Shown here one piece after another: positions 51,019 through 60,326 of a stretch of DNA of 64,000 nucleotides (position 1 is the stretch's first letter; every line of letters begins with the position of its first letter). The stretch covers positions 124,001-188,000 of the forward strand of contig NZ_CP197417.1 in NCBI RefSeq assembly GCF_052161615.1, given 5' to 3'. Origin of the DNA: Aeoliella sp052161615. GTDB taxonomy: Bacteria > Planctomycetota > Planctomycetia > Pirellulales > Lacipirellulaceae. The notes beneath the pieces were generated by a model, which saw nothing but the letters and a program-made list of their open reading frames with translations, did no database searches and was not told the origin of the DNA. A program made the position numbers and the translations under genes.

Positions 51019-51812
51019 CAGCATGGTTCGTATCCCGACGCGTACTGCGAACAGCCACAGGGACCGAAGTCGAAGTGGGGCGTTGCCGCCGGTGTGCCGG
51101 ATTCTTTCAGCCGCACGATGGCGCGGTGAATGACCTCGCGGTAGTGAGCCAAACGACGCTTGGCATCGTCGAGCGCGCCGCCGAAGCTTCGCGTCTCATC
51201 CAAGTAGATGAGTGGCACGGCGACTTCGACGATCTTGAGTCCCTTGTAAGCCGCTTCGACCCACAACTCCAAAGGCATCGCGTAGCCGGTCTCGGTGATC
51301 TCGATTTGCTTGAGCGCTTCAACGCGGTACGACTTGAAGCCACAGAAGGCGTCGGTGATCGACAGGCCGAGGCACTCGTTGATTTCGTTGGTGATCGTTT
51401 GATTGATGTAGCGCCGATCGGCGGGGGCAGCTTCGGACGCGATGTCTTTGGCGTCGAGGTAGCGGCTGCCCGACACGATGTCGATGTCGCCGGTACAGGC
51501 TTCGGCGAGGTGGCGGATGCGCTGCGGTTCGTGCTGGCCGTCGCAGTCGATGGTCACCAGCACGTCGTAGCCATTGGCGACCGCGTAGTCGAACGCGGTC
51601 TTGAGCGCGGCACCGTAGCCTTTGTTCTTCTCGTGGTGGACGACACGGATATCCCCGCGGGCTTCGAGCCGCTCGCGGGTGCCATCGTTCGAGCCATCAT
51701 TCACGACCAGCACGTCGCCGGCGTAGAGCACCACTTCGTCGAGCACGGCGTCGACGTGGGCCGCTTCGTTGTAAACGGGCAGGGCAGTCAGGTAGCGAGG
51801 TTGGTTCGGCAT
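51018..51812 (-). CDS. Family 2 glycosyltransferase
   Basis: A 264-residue GT-A-fold transferase of the dolichol-phosphate-mannose-synthase type without membrane helices. The nucleotide-sugar site is ALPVYNEAAHVDAVL and DVLVVNDGSNDGT; the metal-binding DxD is in VTIDCDGQHEPQ; the acceptor region is ITDAFCGFKSYRVEAL. The C-terminus has a Cys/Gly tail (FGPCGCSQYASGYEPC). It sits directly upstream of, and overlaps, the BshC-like gene. BshA belongs to a different family (GT4), so this neighbour does not itself confirm bacillithiol synthesis. Confidence 0.9.
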   Translation of the reverse strand: MPNQPRYLTALPVYNEAAHVDAVLDEVVLYAGDVLVVNDGSNDGTRERLEARGDIRVVHHEKNKGYGAALKTAFDYAVANGYDVLVTIDCDGQHEPQRIRHLAEACTGDIDIVSGSRYLDAKDIASEAAPADRRYINQTITNEINECLGLSITDAFCGFKSYRVEALKQIEITETGYAMPLELWVEAAYKGLKIVEVAVPLIYLDETRSFGGALDDAKRRLAHYREVIHRAIVRLKESGTPAATPHFDFGPCGCSQYASGYEPC

Positions 51813-52006
51813 GTGAACTTCGGTTCGCTTTCGCGATAGCTAGGAAGGACGCGTCGGGGAGTCGCGAAATCCCTTCCAGAGGACCCAGGCGAGCCCTGCC
51901 GGGGTGAGGCACGCCTCGGCCGGCGGCCGATTGCTCGTGACTCCCTATTGTAGACGGCTGCCGGGGAGGGGCAAACCCACACGCGAAAACCGCGGCGTTT
52001 CAACGG

Positions 52007-52810
52007 TTATTTTCGTACCAGCCGCACCGGGTCGCGCTCGTTGCGGCTTGCCCAGACCGTAAGTTCGACCTGCTGGGCTGCCAGCCATTCGGCAAGCCGG
52101 TCGAGGGCAAACCTTTCGCTAGCGTAATGTCCGGCCAGCACCACGGCGACGCCGGCCGTCCGTGCTTCGAGCAAAGTGTGGAACGTCGCCTCGCCCGTAA
52201 CGAGCGCGTCGGCCCCTGCGTCCATTGCGGCAGCGAGCAGCGAACCCCCACTGCCGCAAGCCACGGCGACGCGGGCGATCGGTTGCTGGTCGTCGCCGAC
52301 CACGCGTACGTGATCGAGCCCGAGCAGCGTGCAAGTGTTCGCCGCGAGCCGCGCGAGATTGGTCGGTTCGAGCACGGCACCGCAGCGACCCGCGCCGAGC
52401 GTGGAAGTTGGATCGGCTGGATCGTGGGGAACGAGTGGTTCGATCTCGACGAGATTCAGCCCCTCGGCAATCTGGTAATTGATCCCCTCGCCCGCCGAGT
52501 CGAGTGCAGTGTGAGGACTGTAGATCGACACTCCCGCGCCGATCAGTTTCCACAGCACCCGGCCCTCGGGCGTCGCGGTGGTCAGTTGCTTCATGGGACG
52601 AAACGGAAGCGGATGGTGTGTGATGACTAGATCGGCCCGCTCGGCGATGGCCTCGTCCGCAACGTCCATGGTCAGCGTAAGGCAAGTCATTACGCGATTC
52701 ACCTGCCGCTCGCCATCGCCAACGATCAAGCCGACGTTGTCCCACTCCTCGGCGAGCGCGGCGGGGGCGAAGGTTTCGAGTAGCTGGCAGACTTCGGCGA
52801 CGGTGGACAT
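52007..52810 (-). CDS. Nif3-like dinuclear-metal-centre protein
   Basis: A 267-residue protein of the Nif3/YbgI family, which forms toroidal hexamers with two metals per subunit. Landmarks: LAEEWDNVGLIVGD, metal-binding DLVITHHPLPF, the IYSPHTALDSA His/Asp site, and the C-terminal GEATFHTLLEA and GHYASERFAL. The biochemical role of the family is unsettled. The adjacent region 51813-52006 (194 nt) to the glycosyltransferase shows no feature. Confidence 0.93.
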   Translation of the reverse strand: MSTVAEVCQLLETFAPAALAEEWDNVGLIVGDGERQVNRVMTCLTLTMDVADEAIAERADLVITHHPLPFRPMKQLTTATPEGRVLWKLIGAGVSIYSPHTALDSAGEGINYQIAEGLNLVEIEPLVPHDPADPTSTLGAGRCGAVLEPTNLARLAANTCTLLGLDHVRVVGDDQQPIARVAVACGSGGSLLAAAMDAGADALVTGEATFHTLLEARTAGVAVVLAGHYASERFALDRLAEWLAAQQVELTVWASRNERDPVRLVRK

Positions 52811-52849
52811 CGGGTGGGCTCCGAGAAGGGGTGGAACTCACTATGATAA

Positions 52850-52972
52850 ATGACCAATGCGGAAGGACCAATGACCAATGCCTGGCGGTTCCCTATTGGT
52901 CATTGGACTGTGGGAGGCTCTCCGAGTCCGTCCTTTTGAGCGGGGCATCGGGCTCGGAGAGCCCTCCCACAG
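52850..52972. repeat. ACCAATGACCA repeat and long K hairpin
   Basis: AATGACCAATG units (52850-52880) and their complement (52890-52905) match the set at 22069-22134. The K pair follows, left arm from 52910 (GTGGGAGGCTCTCCGAGTCC) and right arm ending 52972 (GGGCTCGGAGAGCCCTCCCA), with a unique loop of about 15-20 nt. It lies between two minus-strand genes and may terminate the AIM24 transcript. Confidence 0.7.
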
Positions 52973-52996
52973 TTATGCCCTGTAGGTGTCCTGCTC

Positions 52997-53785
52997 TCAA
53001 TCTCCGAACAGATTCCCCAGCGACCCCAGTACCGAACCTTCGCCGCGGCTGGAGCCGCCGGCGGCGGGGGCGTGTTGCAGGACGCGGTTCGCGAGGCGCG
53101 AGAATGGCAGGCTTTGCAGCAGCACAGTGCCGGTGCCGCTCAGCGTGGCGAGGAACAATCCTTCGCCTCCGAAGAACATGCTCTTGAGGCTACCGGCTCG
53201 CTGGATGTCGTAGTTGATTCCTTCGGTGAACGCCACGATGCAGCCAGTGTCGACACGCAGCGACTCGCCCTTCAGCGTTTTCTTGATGATGGCGCCGCAC
53301 GCGTGGATGAAGGCGTGGCCGTCGCCCTCGAGCTTCTGGAGGATAAAGCCTTCGCCACCGAAGAAGCCGGCGCCGAGTCGCTTTTGGAACGTAATTCCAA
53401 TGCGCGTGCCGTAGGCAGCGCAGAGGAAGGCGTCTTTCTGGCAGGTGAGCGTGCCGCCGATCTTGGCCATGTCCAAGGGGACGATCTTGCCGGGGAATGG
53501 CGCGGCGAACGCTACACGGCGTTTCTCGTGGGCGTGGTTGGTGAAGTGGGTCATGAAGATCGACTCGCCCGTGAGCGTCCGCTTGCCGGCATCGAGCAGC
53601 TTGCCGAACAGCCCCTGGTTGGGCTTGGTGCCATCGCCCATGAACGCCTCGAACGTGATGCCGTCTTCGACGTAGTTCATCGCGCCGGCCTCGGCGACCA
53701 CGGTCTCGCCCGGATCGAGCTCGATCTCGACGTACTGCATGTCGTCGCCAAACACCTGGTAGTCGACTTCATGGCATTGGGGCAT
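52997..53785 (-). CDS. AIM24/TIGR00266-family protein
   Basis: A 262-residue beta-rich protein of the AIM24 family. It begins with YQVFGDDMQYVEIELDPGETVVAEAGAM, typical of the family, and has the repeated Gly motifs LFGKLLDAGKRTLTGESIF, GFFGGEGFILQKL and MFFGGEGLFLATL. The fold is a double-psi or trimerised beta helix whose bacterial function is unknown. The C-terminus is Gly/Ser-rich and low in complexity. Confidence 0.9.
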   Translation of the reverse strand: MPQCHEVDYQVFGDDMQYVEIELDPGETVVAEAGAMNYVEDGITFEAFMGDGTKPNQGLFGKLLDAGKRTLTGESIFMTHFTNHAHEKRRVAFAAPFPGKIVPLDMAKIGGTLTCQKDAFLCAAYGTRIGITFQKRLGAGFFGGEGFILQKLEGDGHAFIHACGAIIKKTLKGESLRVDTGCIVAFTEGINYDIQRAGSLKSMFFGGEGLFLATLSGTGTVLLQSLPFSRLANRVLQHAPAAGGSSRGEGSVLGSLGNLFGD

Positions 53786-53959
53786 CGCAGGAACTCCAGA
53801 GTTCGAGGAACAAGGTCGATTTCAGGCAACTAGCATACGCGAGAAAAGGTTTTTCGGTCGAGAGCGGCGAATATTGGAGAGAAATTCTCCCTAAGAGGTC
53901 AAGGACGTAAGAAGAGATTTCTTACCGCGTCCAGCTGCTTGCATTTTCGCGAGATGCTC

Positions 53960-54751
53960 TCACCCCATCGCCAGCGTTCTTAAGTACATCACCGCCGCTT
54001 CGAGTTCGCTTCGCGGCTCGCTAGAGTCGGTCGCCATTGCCGTGAACCATCCGGTGTAGTCGCGGGCGTCGAGCGAGGCGGCGAACGCTGGGAAGTCGGC
54101 GGAGCCGCGGCCGAGTTCGACTTGCTCGACGCGACGGGCGCTGAAGTCGTGTACGGCGTCGGTAGCGTAAACGTACGACAGGTACTTGCCTAGCACATCG
54201 AGCGCTTCGAGCGGCGACTCTCCTCCGGCGATCAAGTTCGCTGGATTGAGCGCCACGCCGATTGTTCCTTCGGGAAGCTCCCGAAGCACCTCTGCCAGTT
54301 CGCGGGTTGGGGCTGCGGTGGTCACGGCCGCAAGCTGCACGCCCAAACGATTCCCATCGTGCGACAGAATCTCAAGCGCCTGCATCAGAGTTTGGCGGCC
54401 CGGCGAGTCGGCTTCGGGAAGCTTGCCGAACGCTCGATTCACTAGCATCCGCGCGCCGAGCTTGGCGGCCATGGTCATCGCCTCGCGCGTGGCTTCGAGG
54501 CGGCGATCGAGTTCCGTCGGTTCTTCGTAGCCACGCCTCGTGGGGAAACTCACGGCCGCTAGGCGAAGGTTGTAGTCCTCCAGGAGCTTGCGAAACTGGC
54601 GAATGCCCGACTGCGAAAGCTCGCCGAGGGGTAGTTCGGTCCGAAGATCGATCTCCACGCCATCGACACCAAGCTCCCCGGCGGTGGTCAGGGCGCGACG
54701 TAGCGGCTGGCGTAGGGAGAGGGTTCGCAGTCCGATTTTGCCGGTTGTCAC
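53960..54751 (-). CDS. Sugar phosphate isomerase/epimerase-like TIM-barrel protein
   Basis: A 263-residue member of the xylose isomerase-like TIM-barrel superfamily. Core strands: GKIGLRTLSLRQ, GVDGVEIDLRTELP, LRLAAVSFPTRRGYEEP and GTIGVALNPANLIAGG. Metal-site residues are less obvious than in classical members: the Glu in strand 2 (VEID) is clear, but the late His/Glu pair is weak. A GTG at 54751 begins the fold; a longer frame from an ATG at 54814 adds 21 unlikely residues. It is divergent from the large exported protein. Confidence 0.75.
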   Translation of the reverse strand: MTTGKIGLRTLSLRQPLRRALTTAGELGVDGVEIDLRTELPLGELSQSGIRQFRKLLEDYNLRLAAVSFPTRRGYEEPTELDRRLEATREAMTMAAKLGARMLVNRAFGKLPEADSPGRQTLMQALEILSHDGNRLGVQLAAVTTAAPTRELAEVLRELPEGTIGVALNPANLIAGGESPLEALDVLGKYLSYVYATDAVHDFSARRVEQVELGRGSADFPAFAASLDARDYTGWFTAMATDSSEPRSELEAAVMYLRTLAMG

Positions 54752-54895
54752 GGTGGGGTGGTTTCTTTTTGTGGCGTTTTGGCAGCACGTGGCGAGGCAC
54801 AGGGGAACTGCCACGGTACATTTTCACAGCGCGGGTGCCTAGCTCCCGCCGCCATCGTCGTTTCCTTTCAGAGCGTTCCTGCTCGCAGAGATTGC

Positions 54896-57793
54896 ATGCG
54901 TCCCGTAATGTTCGTCCTCCGATCGATCCTTAATCTGGTTACCTTCGTTGCCCTCGTGGTTCCGAGTTTCGGAATCCCCGTGAGCCAGACGGCTATTTTT
55001 GCTACGTCGTTCCAGGATGACTCCGACGCCAACTACGACCTATGGCCCGACCACTGGACGCGCAAGACCGGTCCCGAGTACCCGCACTATTCGAAGATCG
55101 AGATTACTGCCGATCCCACCGCCGAGCAGGGTCGCAGCCTGCAGATTCATCTGGACGGTGGCGGAGCGCACCTATCGACGCCTGCGATGCCGATCCTGCC
55201 TAAGTTTGGTTACAAGGTTCATATTCGCGCAAAGGCAGAGCATCTCCAGTACACGAAGCCTCGATTTGTCATCGAGTTTCAGGACCGCTACCAGAAAACG
55301 GTGCAGGTCGAGCGAAGCAAGCCGCTGGTGTCGGATGGCCAGTGGCACGAGATCAAAATCGATTCGCTGCGGCCCAAGAGCGACAAGATCGACCGGGCGG
55401 TAATCTACCTCGACGCCCCGCGCGAACGCCGGGGCGACATGAGGGGCTTGATCGCCATTGAGCAGATTGTCGTCGAGCGACTTCCCAGCATGGTGGTGAA
55501 GACCGGCGCGCTCTACAACGTCTACAACGACTTCAAAGAAGTGAAGGTCGAATGCACGCTCTCCGGCATTCGCGAGCAGAACCCCGAGATTCGCTTCCAG
55601 TTGCTCGACGAGACGAGCCGCGAGATTGAAGGGAAGTCGGACACTAAGACGCTCGAAGGGCGATTGATCGTCGAAGATTCGTTCTACGCCGACGATATCG
55701 TCGGCGGTATCGGCAATCGTCCGAGCGGGTATGAAGGTACCCAGTACTGGACCCCCGACATCGACGACTATGGGTTCTACAAGATTCGCGTCGAGATGCT
55801 TCGCGAAAAAGGAACGGACGATCTGAAGGACCTGCTAAGCGATTACGACCGTCAGCTCGAAGAGCGAGTGATCACGCTCGCCGTGCTTCCGAAGCTTCCG
55901 CGGCCGAGCCAGGGCGAGTTCGGTTGGACGTTGCCGCTGGCCGACAAGCCGCTGTCGTTCGAGATCCTGGCCGACCTGTTGCCCCGCGTGGGCGTTCACT
56001 GGGTGAAGATGCCGGTGTGGTATCCGGCGGACGATCGCAGCCGCGGTGAGGAGATCATTCGCTTTACCGAACGGACATCGGCCTCGGGCATCGAAGTAGT
56101 CGGCATCCTCGACAATCCGCTCGCCGAGAACTGGCAGCTTCGCGACGCCAACGAGCCCTCGGACGTCGCCGACTTGTTGCTCACCGACCCGTCGTTCTGG
56201 CAGCCGCAATTCGAACACGTGATGACCCGTCTCAGCCTGCGGCTTCGCTGGTGGCAGTTGGGAAACGATTGGGACACCTCGTTCTATGGCTACTCCGAGC
56301 TCTCCGAAAAAATCCTGAGCATTCGCAAGGAACTGTTCCGCTTTGGCCAGGACGTAAAGATGGGGCTTGGCTGGCGTTGGCCTCGTGTGGGCAAAGAGTC
56401 CGAGTCGCTGCCGTCGTACGAACAGGCGAGTTGGGAATTCGAACAGATGTCGGCCGAGCCGCCGCTGTCGTCCACGGAGCTGGACGAACAGATGCGGAGA
56501 TATCCGCGCGGCAAGGGCGAACGATGGGTGTTGGTCGACCCCACGATGGACTCGGAGTTCGATCGCCGGGAAGAGGAACTAACGCCCGACGAGAAGATTC
56601 GCCTGCACGAGAATCACGTCCGCGAGTTCGTCCGATCGATGGTCGCCGCGAAGATTCACGGTGCCGATGGCATTTTCGTTGCCAATCCGTTCACCGGACC
56701 TGAAGGGGTGATGAACGTCGACGGCACCCCGGGCGAGTTGCTGCTGCCTTGGCGAACGACAGCCAACCTGCTGGGCGGTTGCCGCTATTTGGGGCAACTC
56801 GAACTCCCCGGCAAGTGCGTCAATCACGTGTTTCAGAACGCCGATGGTGAAGTCGTAATGATCGTGTGGAACGAAACGCCCATGTCCGAACGCCTATACC
56901 TCGGCGAGAAGATCGAGACCATCGACGTCTGGGGCAAACGCACACCGCTGGTCGCTGATCAGCAAGGCGAGGTGACCCTCGAAGTCGATCGCAACCCGAA
57001 GTTTGTCTTGGGCTTGCATCCCGAGATCACGGAGTGGCGAATGGCGGTCCAGATCGATCACCGCAACATCCCCAGCGTGTTCAGTCGTCCGCACGACAAC
57101 AAGGTGAGCGGCATCAATCCGTTCAACCAAGGCATCCGCGGCACGTTTACGATCTTCGTTCCGCAGCGAAACGAGGAAACGGAAGAAGTTGCCGTGGTCG
57201 AGGGCGTGCTCCAGGGAGACGCCGTGCCGATGATCGAAGAGCCTCGCAACATGAAGTGGGATATCCTGCCTCGCCGCGGCGAGCTCGCGATTGGTCCGCG
57301 CGAGGCGTTCGAGTTGCCAATTCAAATCGTGCTCGACGACGCGACGTACGGCCCGCAACCGGTGCGGATCGACTTTGTGCTCGAAGCCGATCGTGTGTAT
57401 CGATTTAGCGTGTGGCGTGAGCTGAACGTCGGCATGGGGGATATCCTCATTCGCGTCGCCACGCGAATTGACGAGCGGGGCAACTTAGTAGTCGAGCAGC
57501 GAATGGTCAACAATGGCGAACGAACCGCTGATTTCAAGTGCCTGCTGTATGCCCCTATGCGACGACGCAAACAAGGCCAAGTCGTGATGCTTGGGCCCGA
57601 AGAGAACGTGAAAATCTACCAGTATCCCAATGGCGAAGAACTGCTCGGCAAGGTACTCAAGCTGCGAGCCGAGGAGATCAATGGCCATCGCGTGTTAATT
57701 CATCGTTTCAAAGCCGAGGCTGGCACCGCCAAACCCGCGGGCGAGCCCGTCGTCACCACCCCCAACACCACCCCTGCCACCGGCGCGCTGTAG
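54896..57793 (+). CDS. Large exported protein with jelly-roll and TIM-barrel-like domains
   Basis: A 965-residue protein with a signal peptide (about residues 1-32). Residues about 35-210 look like a carbohydrate-binding jelly roll (YKVHIRAKAEHLQYTKPRFVIEF and GQWHEIKIDSLRPKSDKIDRAVIYLDAP). Residues 340-650 resemble a glycoside-hydrolase TIM barrel (FEILADLLPRVGVHWVKMPVWYP, LRWWQLGNDWDTSFYGY, GADGIFVANPF). The last 300 residues are beta-rich. I do not recognise the family or certain catalytic acids. It lies upstream of a GH13 enzyme gene. Confidence 0.72.
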   Translation: MRPVMFVLRSILNLVTFVALVVPSFGIPVSQTAIFATSFQDDSDANYDLWPDHWTRKTGPEYPHYSKIEITADPTAEQGRSLQIHLDGGGAHLSTPAMPILPKFGYKVHIRAKAEHLQYTKPRFVIEFQDRYQKTVQVERSKPLVSDGQWHEIKIDSLRPKSDKIDRAVIYLDAPRERRGDMRGLIAIEQIVVERLPSMVVKTGALYNVYNDFKEVKVECTLSGIREQNPEIRFQLLDETSREIEGKSDTKTLEGRLIVEDSFYADDIVGGIGNRPSGYEGTQYWTPDIDDYGFYKIRVEMLREKGTDDLKDLLSDYDRQLEERVITLAVLPKLPRPSQGEFGWTLPLADKPLSFEILADLLPRVGVHWVKMPVWYPADDRSRGEEIIRFTERTSASGIEVVGILDNPLAENWQLRDANEPSDVADLLLTDPSFWQPQFEHVMTRLSLRLRWWQLGNDWDTSFYGYSELSEKILSIRKELFRFGQDVKMGLGWRWPRVGKESESLPSYEQASWEFEQMSAEPPLSSTELDEQMRRYPRGKGERWVLVDPTMDSEFDRREEELTPDEKIRLHENHVREFVRSMVAAKIHGADGIFVANPFTGPEGVMNVDGTPGELLLPWRTTANLLGGCRYLGQLELPGKCVNHVFQNADGEVVMIVWNETPMSERLYLGEKIETIDVWGKRTPLVADQQGEVTLEVDRNPKFVLGLHPEITEWRMAVQIDHRNIPSVFSRPHDNKVSGINPFNQGIRGTFTIFVPQRNEETEEVAVVEGVLQGDAVPMIEEPRNMKWDILPRRGELAIGPREAFELPIQIVLDDATYGPQPVRIDFVLEADRVYRFSVWRELNVGMGDILIRVATRIDERGNLVVEQRMVNNGERTADFKCLLYAPMRRRKQGQVVMLGPEENVKIYQYPNGEELLGKVLKLRAEEINGHRVLIHRFKAEAGTAKPAGEPVVTTPNTTPATGAL

Positions 57794-57882
57794 TTTCCGA
57801 AGCCCCCGCAACCGATGGCTCGCTCGGGCGGAGCAAGTTACACTATCCACTTGCTTCGCTTCCCCAACCATGAGTTACCCCT

Positions 57883-59685
57883 ATGTTGCTCGAAGAACGC
57901 ATCGGTGCGCATCTCACTAGCCAGGGTTGCTTCTTTCGAGTGTGGGCTCCCCACGCCGAGCACGTGCGAGTGCGCATGCAGCAAAGCAAGAGCTGGCGGC
58001 CTCACGATCCGGCAACCGAGTTCGACCTCACCAAGTCGACCAGCGGCTACTGGAGCGCGACGGTTCCTGACGTTGAACCGGGGACGCTCTACCGCTACCA
58101 AATCACTTACCAGGGCCAGACCACCGAGCACCTGGACGCCGCGGCGCGCGATGTCGTCAGCTCGGCGCTGACTCGCAACGATGGCAAGAGCGAGAACGCC
58201 TCGATCGTGGTCGAGAATAAGCCCTATCCATGGGAAGCGTTTCGCACGCCGTCGTTCGAGAACTTCCTGATCTATCAGTTCCACGTCGGTAGCTTCGCGG
58301 GGCGGAACGACTATCTCAACAAGCCCATCGCTACGTTCGCCGATGTCGAGTCGAAGTTCGACTACATTCGCTCGTTAGGTTTCAACGCCATCCAGCCACT
58401 GCCGGTGCAGGAGTTTGCGTTCGATCGTTCGTGGGGTTACAACCCCGCGTCGTTCTTCGCTCCCGAAAGCGCCTACGGCACGCCCAGCGATCTCAAGCAC
58501 TTCGTCAACGCGGCCCATGGCAAAGGTCTCGCCGTCATCTTCGACGTGGTCTACAACCACGCCGGCCCTGGCGACAACGTGCTGTGGCATTACGACGGCT
58601 ACGAGAACGAGGGGGGCATCTACTTCGAAGGGGGCAACATGACCCCCTGGGGCCGCGGTCCTGCGTGGTGGAAGTGGGAAGTGCAAGACTACTTCTACCA
58701 GAATGCCCGCATGTACTTCGAAGAGTATCACGCCGATGGACTGAGGTTCGACGCGACGACGCTCATCAATGGCAATTACCTGCGCAATGTCTTGTGGCGT
58801 CTGCGGCAGGATTATCCCGATAAGTACCTGATCGCCGAGCACCTGCCCGCGCATCCGTGGGTGATCTCGGCGGGAAACTTCAACGCAACGTGGCGATCGT
58901 CGGCCCACCACGAAGTGCAGCGAGCACTCGTGGGCGATGCACCGGTCGATCGATTACTCGGTTTCCTGGACTTCAAACCATTCGAGCACAGTTGGAATTT
59001 GGTGAACTACCTCACTGGTTCGCACGACGACTGTGGCGATCCCCACAATGGCGATGCCGAGTCCGGCCATCGCAACTGGGACAGCCGGCATCGTTACTTG
59101 GTCGACTTGCTCGGCGGGCGGCACAATAGCTGGGCGCGAGCCAAGTGCCGACTCGCCTGGGCGCTGAACGTGACCATGCCCGGCACGCCGATGTGCTTTA
59201 TGGGGAGCGAATGCATGCTCGCTTCGCCTCACGTCGCGTGGGGTTACTGGCACGACGGCGTGGACCAGTGGGGCGATCACCGCTTCGACTGGAGCACCGC
59301 GGGCGACGCGCTGGGCCTCCAAATGCGCGAGCTGGTAACCACGGCCAACCAGGTGCGTTGGGACAACCAAGCCCTGCGATCCGACGACTTCCGCATCGTG
59401 CATGTCGACCGCGACAACAACGTCGTGGCGTTTGTCCGCGAGTTCTTCGGCAATCGAATTCTCGTGGTGGTGAACGTCGGCGATCGCAACTTTAGCCACC
59501 AGAGCTATCACGTCCCCACCGGTGGCGTAGAAGGCTCGTTCATCGAGTTGCTTTGCACTCAAGACCCTCGCTTCGGCGGCTGGCAAGGTGCCGGCAACGC
59601 GGGCCTGGAGCTCGCGACGAACGACGAAGGCCGCCTGGCAATCAACTTGCCACAGTGGAGTGTCGTGGTGCTGCGGGCGGATTGA
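57883..59685 (+). CDS. GH13 alpha-glucan enzyme, branching-enzyme type
   Basis: A 600-residue enzyme with an N-terminal CBM48-like domain (about 5-85, GCFFRVWAPHAEHVRVRM) and a GH13 barrel. Conserved regions: I DVVYNH (221-226), II ADGLRFDATT with nucleophile Asp290, III LIAEH with acid/base Glu319, and IV TGSHDD with the transition-state Asp. The C-terminal beta domain ends PQWSVVVLRAD. The layout fits 1,4-alpha-glucan branching enzyme (GlgB) or maltooligosyltrehalose trehalohydrolase; GlgB-like is favoured but not certain. No signal peptide, so it acts in the cytoplasm on glycogen. No other glycogen gene is adjacent. Confidence 0.85.
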   Translation: MLLEERIGAHLTSQGCFFRVWAPHAEHVRVRMQQSKSWRPHDPATEFDLTKSTSGYWSATVPDVEPGTLYRYQITYQGQTTEHLDAAARDVVSSALTRNDGKSENASIVVENKPYPWEAFRTPSFENFLIYQFHVGSFAGRNDYLNKPIATFADVESKFDYIRSLGFNAIQPLPVQEFAFDRSWGYNPASFFAPESAYGTPSDLKHFVNAAHGKGLAVIFDVVYNHAGPGDNVLWHYDGYENEGGIYFEGGNMTPWGRGPAWWKWEVQDYFYQNARMYFEEYHADGLRFDATTLINGNYLRNVLWRLRQDYPDKYLIAEHLPAHPWVISAGNFNATWRSSAHHEVQRALVGDAPVDRLLGFLDFKPFEHSWNLVNYLTGSHDDCGDPHNGDAESGHRNWDSRHRYLVDLLGGRHNSWARAKCRLAWALNVTMPGTPMCFMGSECMLASPHVAWGYWHDGVDQWGDHRFDWSTAGDALGLQMRELVTTANQVRWDNQALRSDDFRIVHVDRDNNVVAFVREFFGNRILVVVNVGDRNFSHQSYHVPTGGVEGSFIELLCTQDPRFGGWQGAGNAGLELATNDEGRLAINLPQWSVVVLRAD

Positions 59686-59720
59686 TTGTTGGAGGTTTTC
59701 GTCTTTGGTAAACTGATCGA

Positions 59721-60302
59721 ATGACCGCAGCCAAAAAATTCGAACTCGTTTCCGTCGAGGACTACCTCGCCGACGAACAGGCATCCGACATCAAGCACGA
59801 ATACCTGGGCGGATACGTCTACGCCATGGCGGGGGCGCGGACGGTTCATAATCAAATCGCAACCAACGCGACCATCGCCATTGGCAACCAATTGCGAGGG
59901 AAGAAGTGTCAGGTCTTCAGCTCGGACATGAAAGTGCGAGCCCATCTACCCACGCATACTCGCTTCTACTATCCCGATGGGATGGTGGTATGCAATCCAA
60001 ATGGTCCCGAAACGTTGTTTCAGGATCATCCGGTGATCGTGTTTGAGGTGCTCTCGCCGGGCACCCGTCGTGTGGACGAAGGAGAGAAGCGTGACGCCTA
60101 TCTGTCGATTTCTTCGCTGCAGCAATACCTGCTCGTCGAAACCGATGTGCCACGTGTCGTCTCCTACACGCGTGGCGATGCTGGATTCACAACCGAAGTT
60201 TACGAGAGTCTAGACGCCATTGTTCCGCTGCCAGCCATCGAAGCGCAGCTTCCGCTCGCGGACCTTTACGAGCGGGTGGAGTTCGAAGCGGCGAGCGAGT
60301 GA
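59721..60302 (+). CDS. Uma2-family (DUF820) nuclease-fold protein
   Basis: A 193-residue protein of the Uma2/DUF820 family, a PD-(D/E)xK-like restriction-endonuclease fold common in cyanobacteria and planctomycetes. It has the opening SVEDYLADEQASDIKHEYLGGYVYAM, HNQIATNATIAIGNQL, the catalytic Asp in RFYYPDGMVV, FEVLSPGTRRVDEGEKRDAYLSI (the second acid and Lys) and QQYLLVET. The function of stand-alone copies is unknown, and they may spread with mobile elements. Confidence 0.9.
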   Translation: MTAAKKFELVSVEDYLADEQASDIKHEYLGGYVYAMAGARTVHNQIATNATIAIGNQLRGKKCQVFSSDMKVRAHLPTHTRFYYPDGMVVCNPNGPETLFQDHPVIVFEVLSPGTRRVDEGEKRDAYLSISSLQQYLLVETDVPRVVSYTRGDAGFTTEVYESLDAIVPLPAIEAQLPLADLYERVEFEAASE

Positions 60303-60326
60303 GCTCGGCCGCTTCGCCTTGTCACC

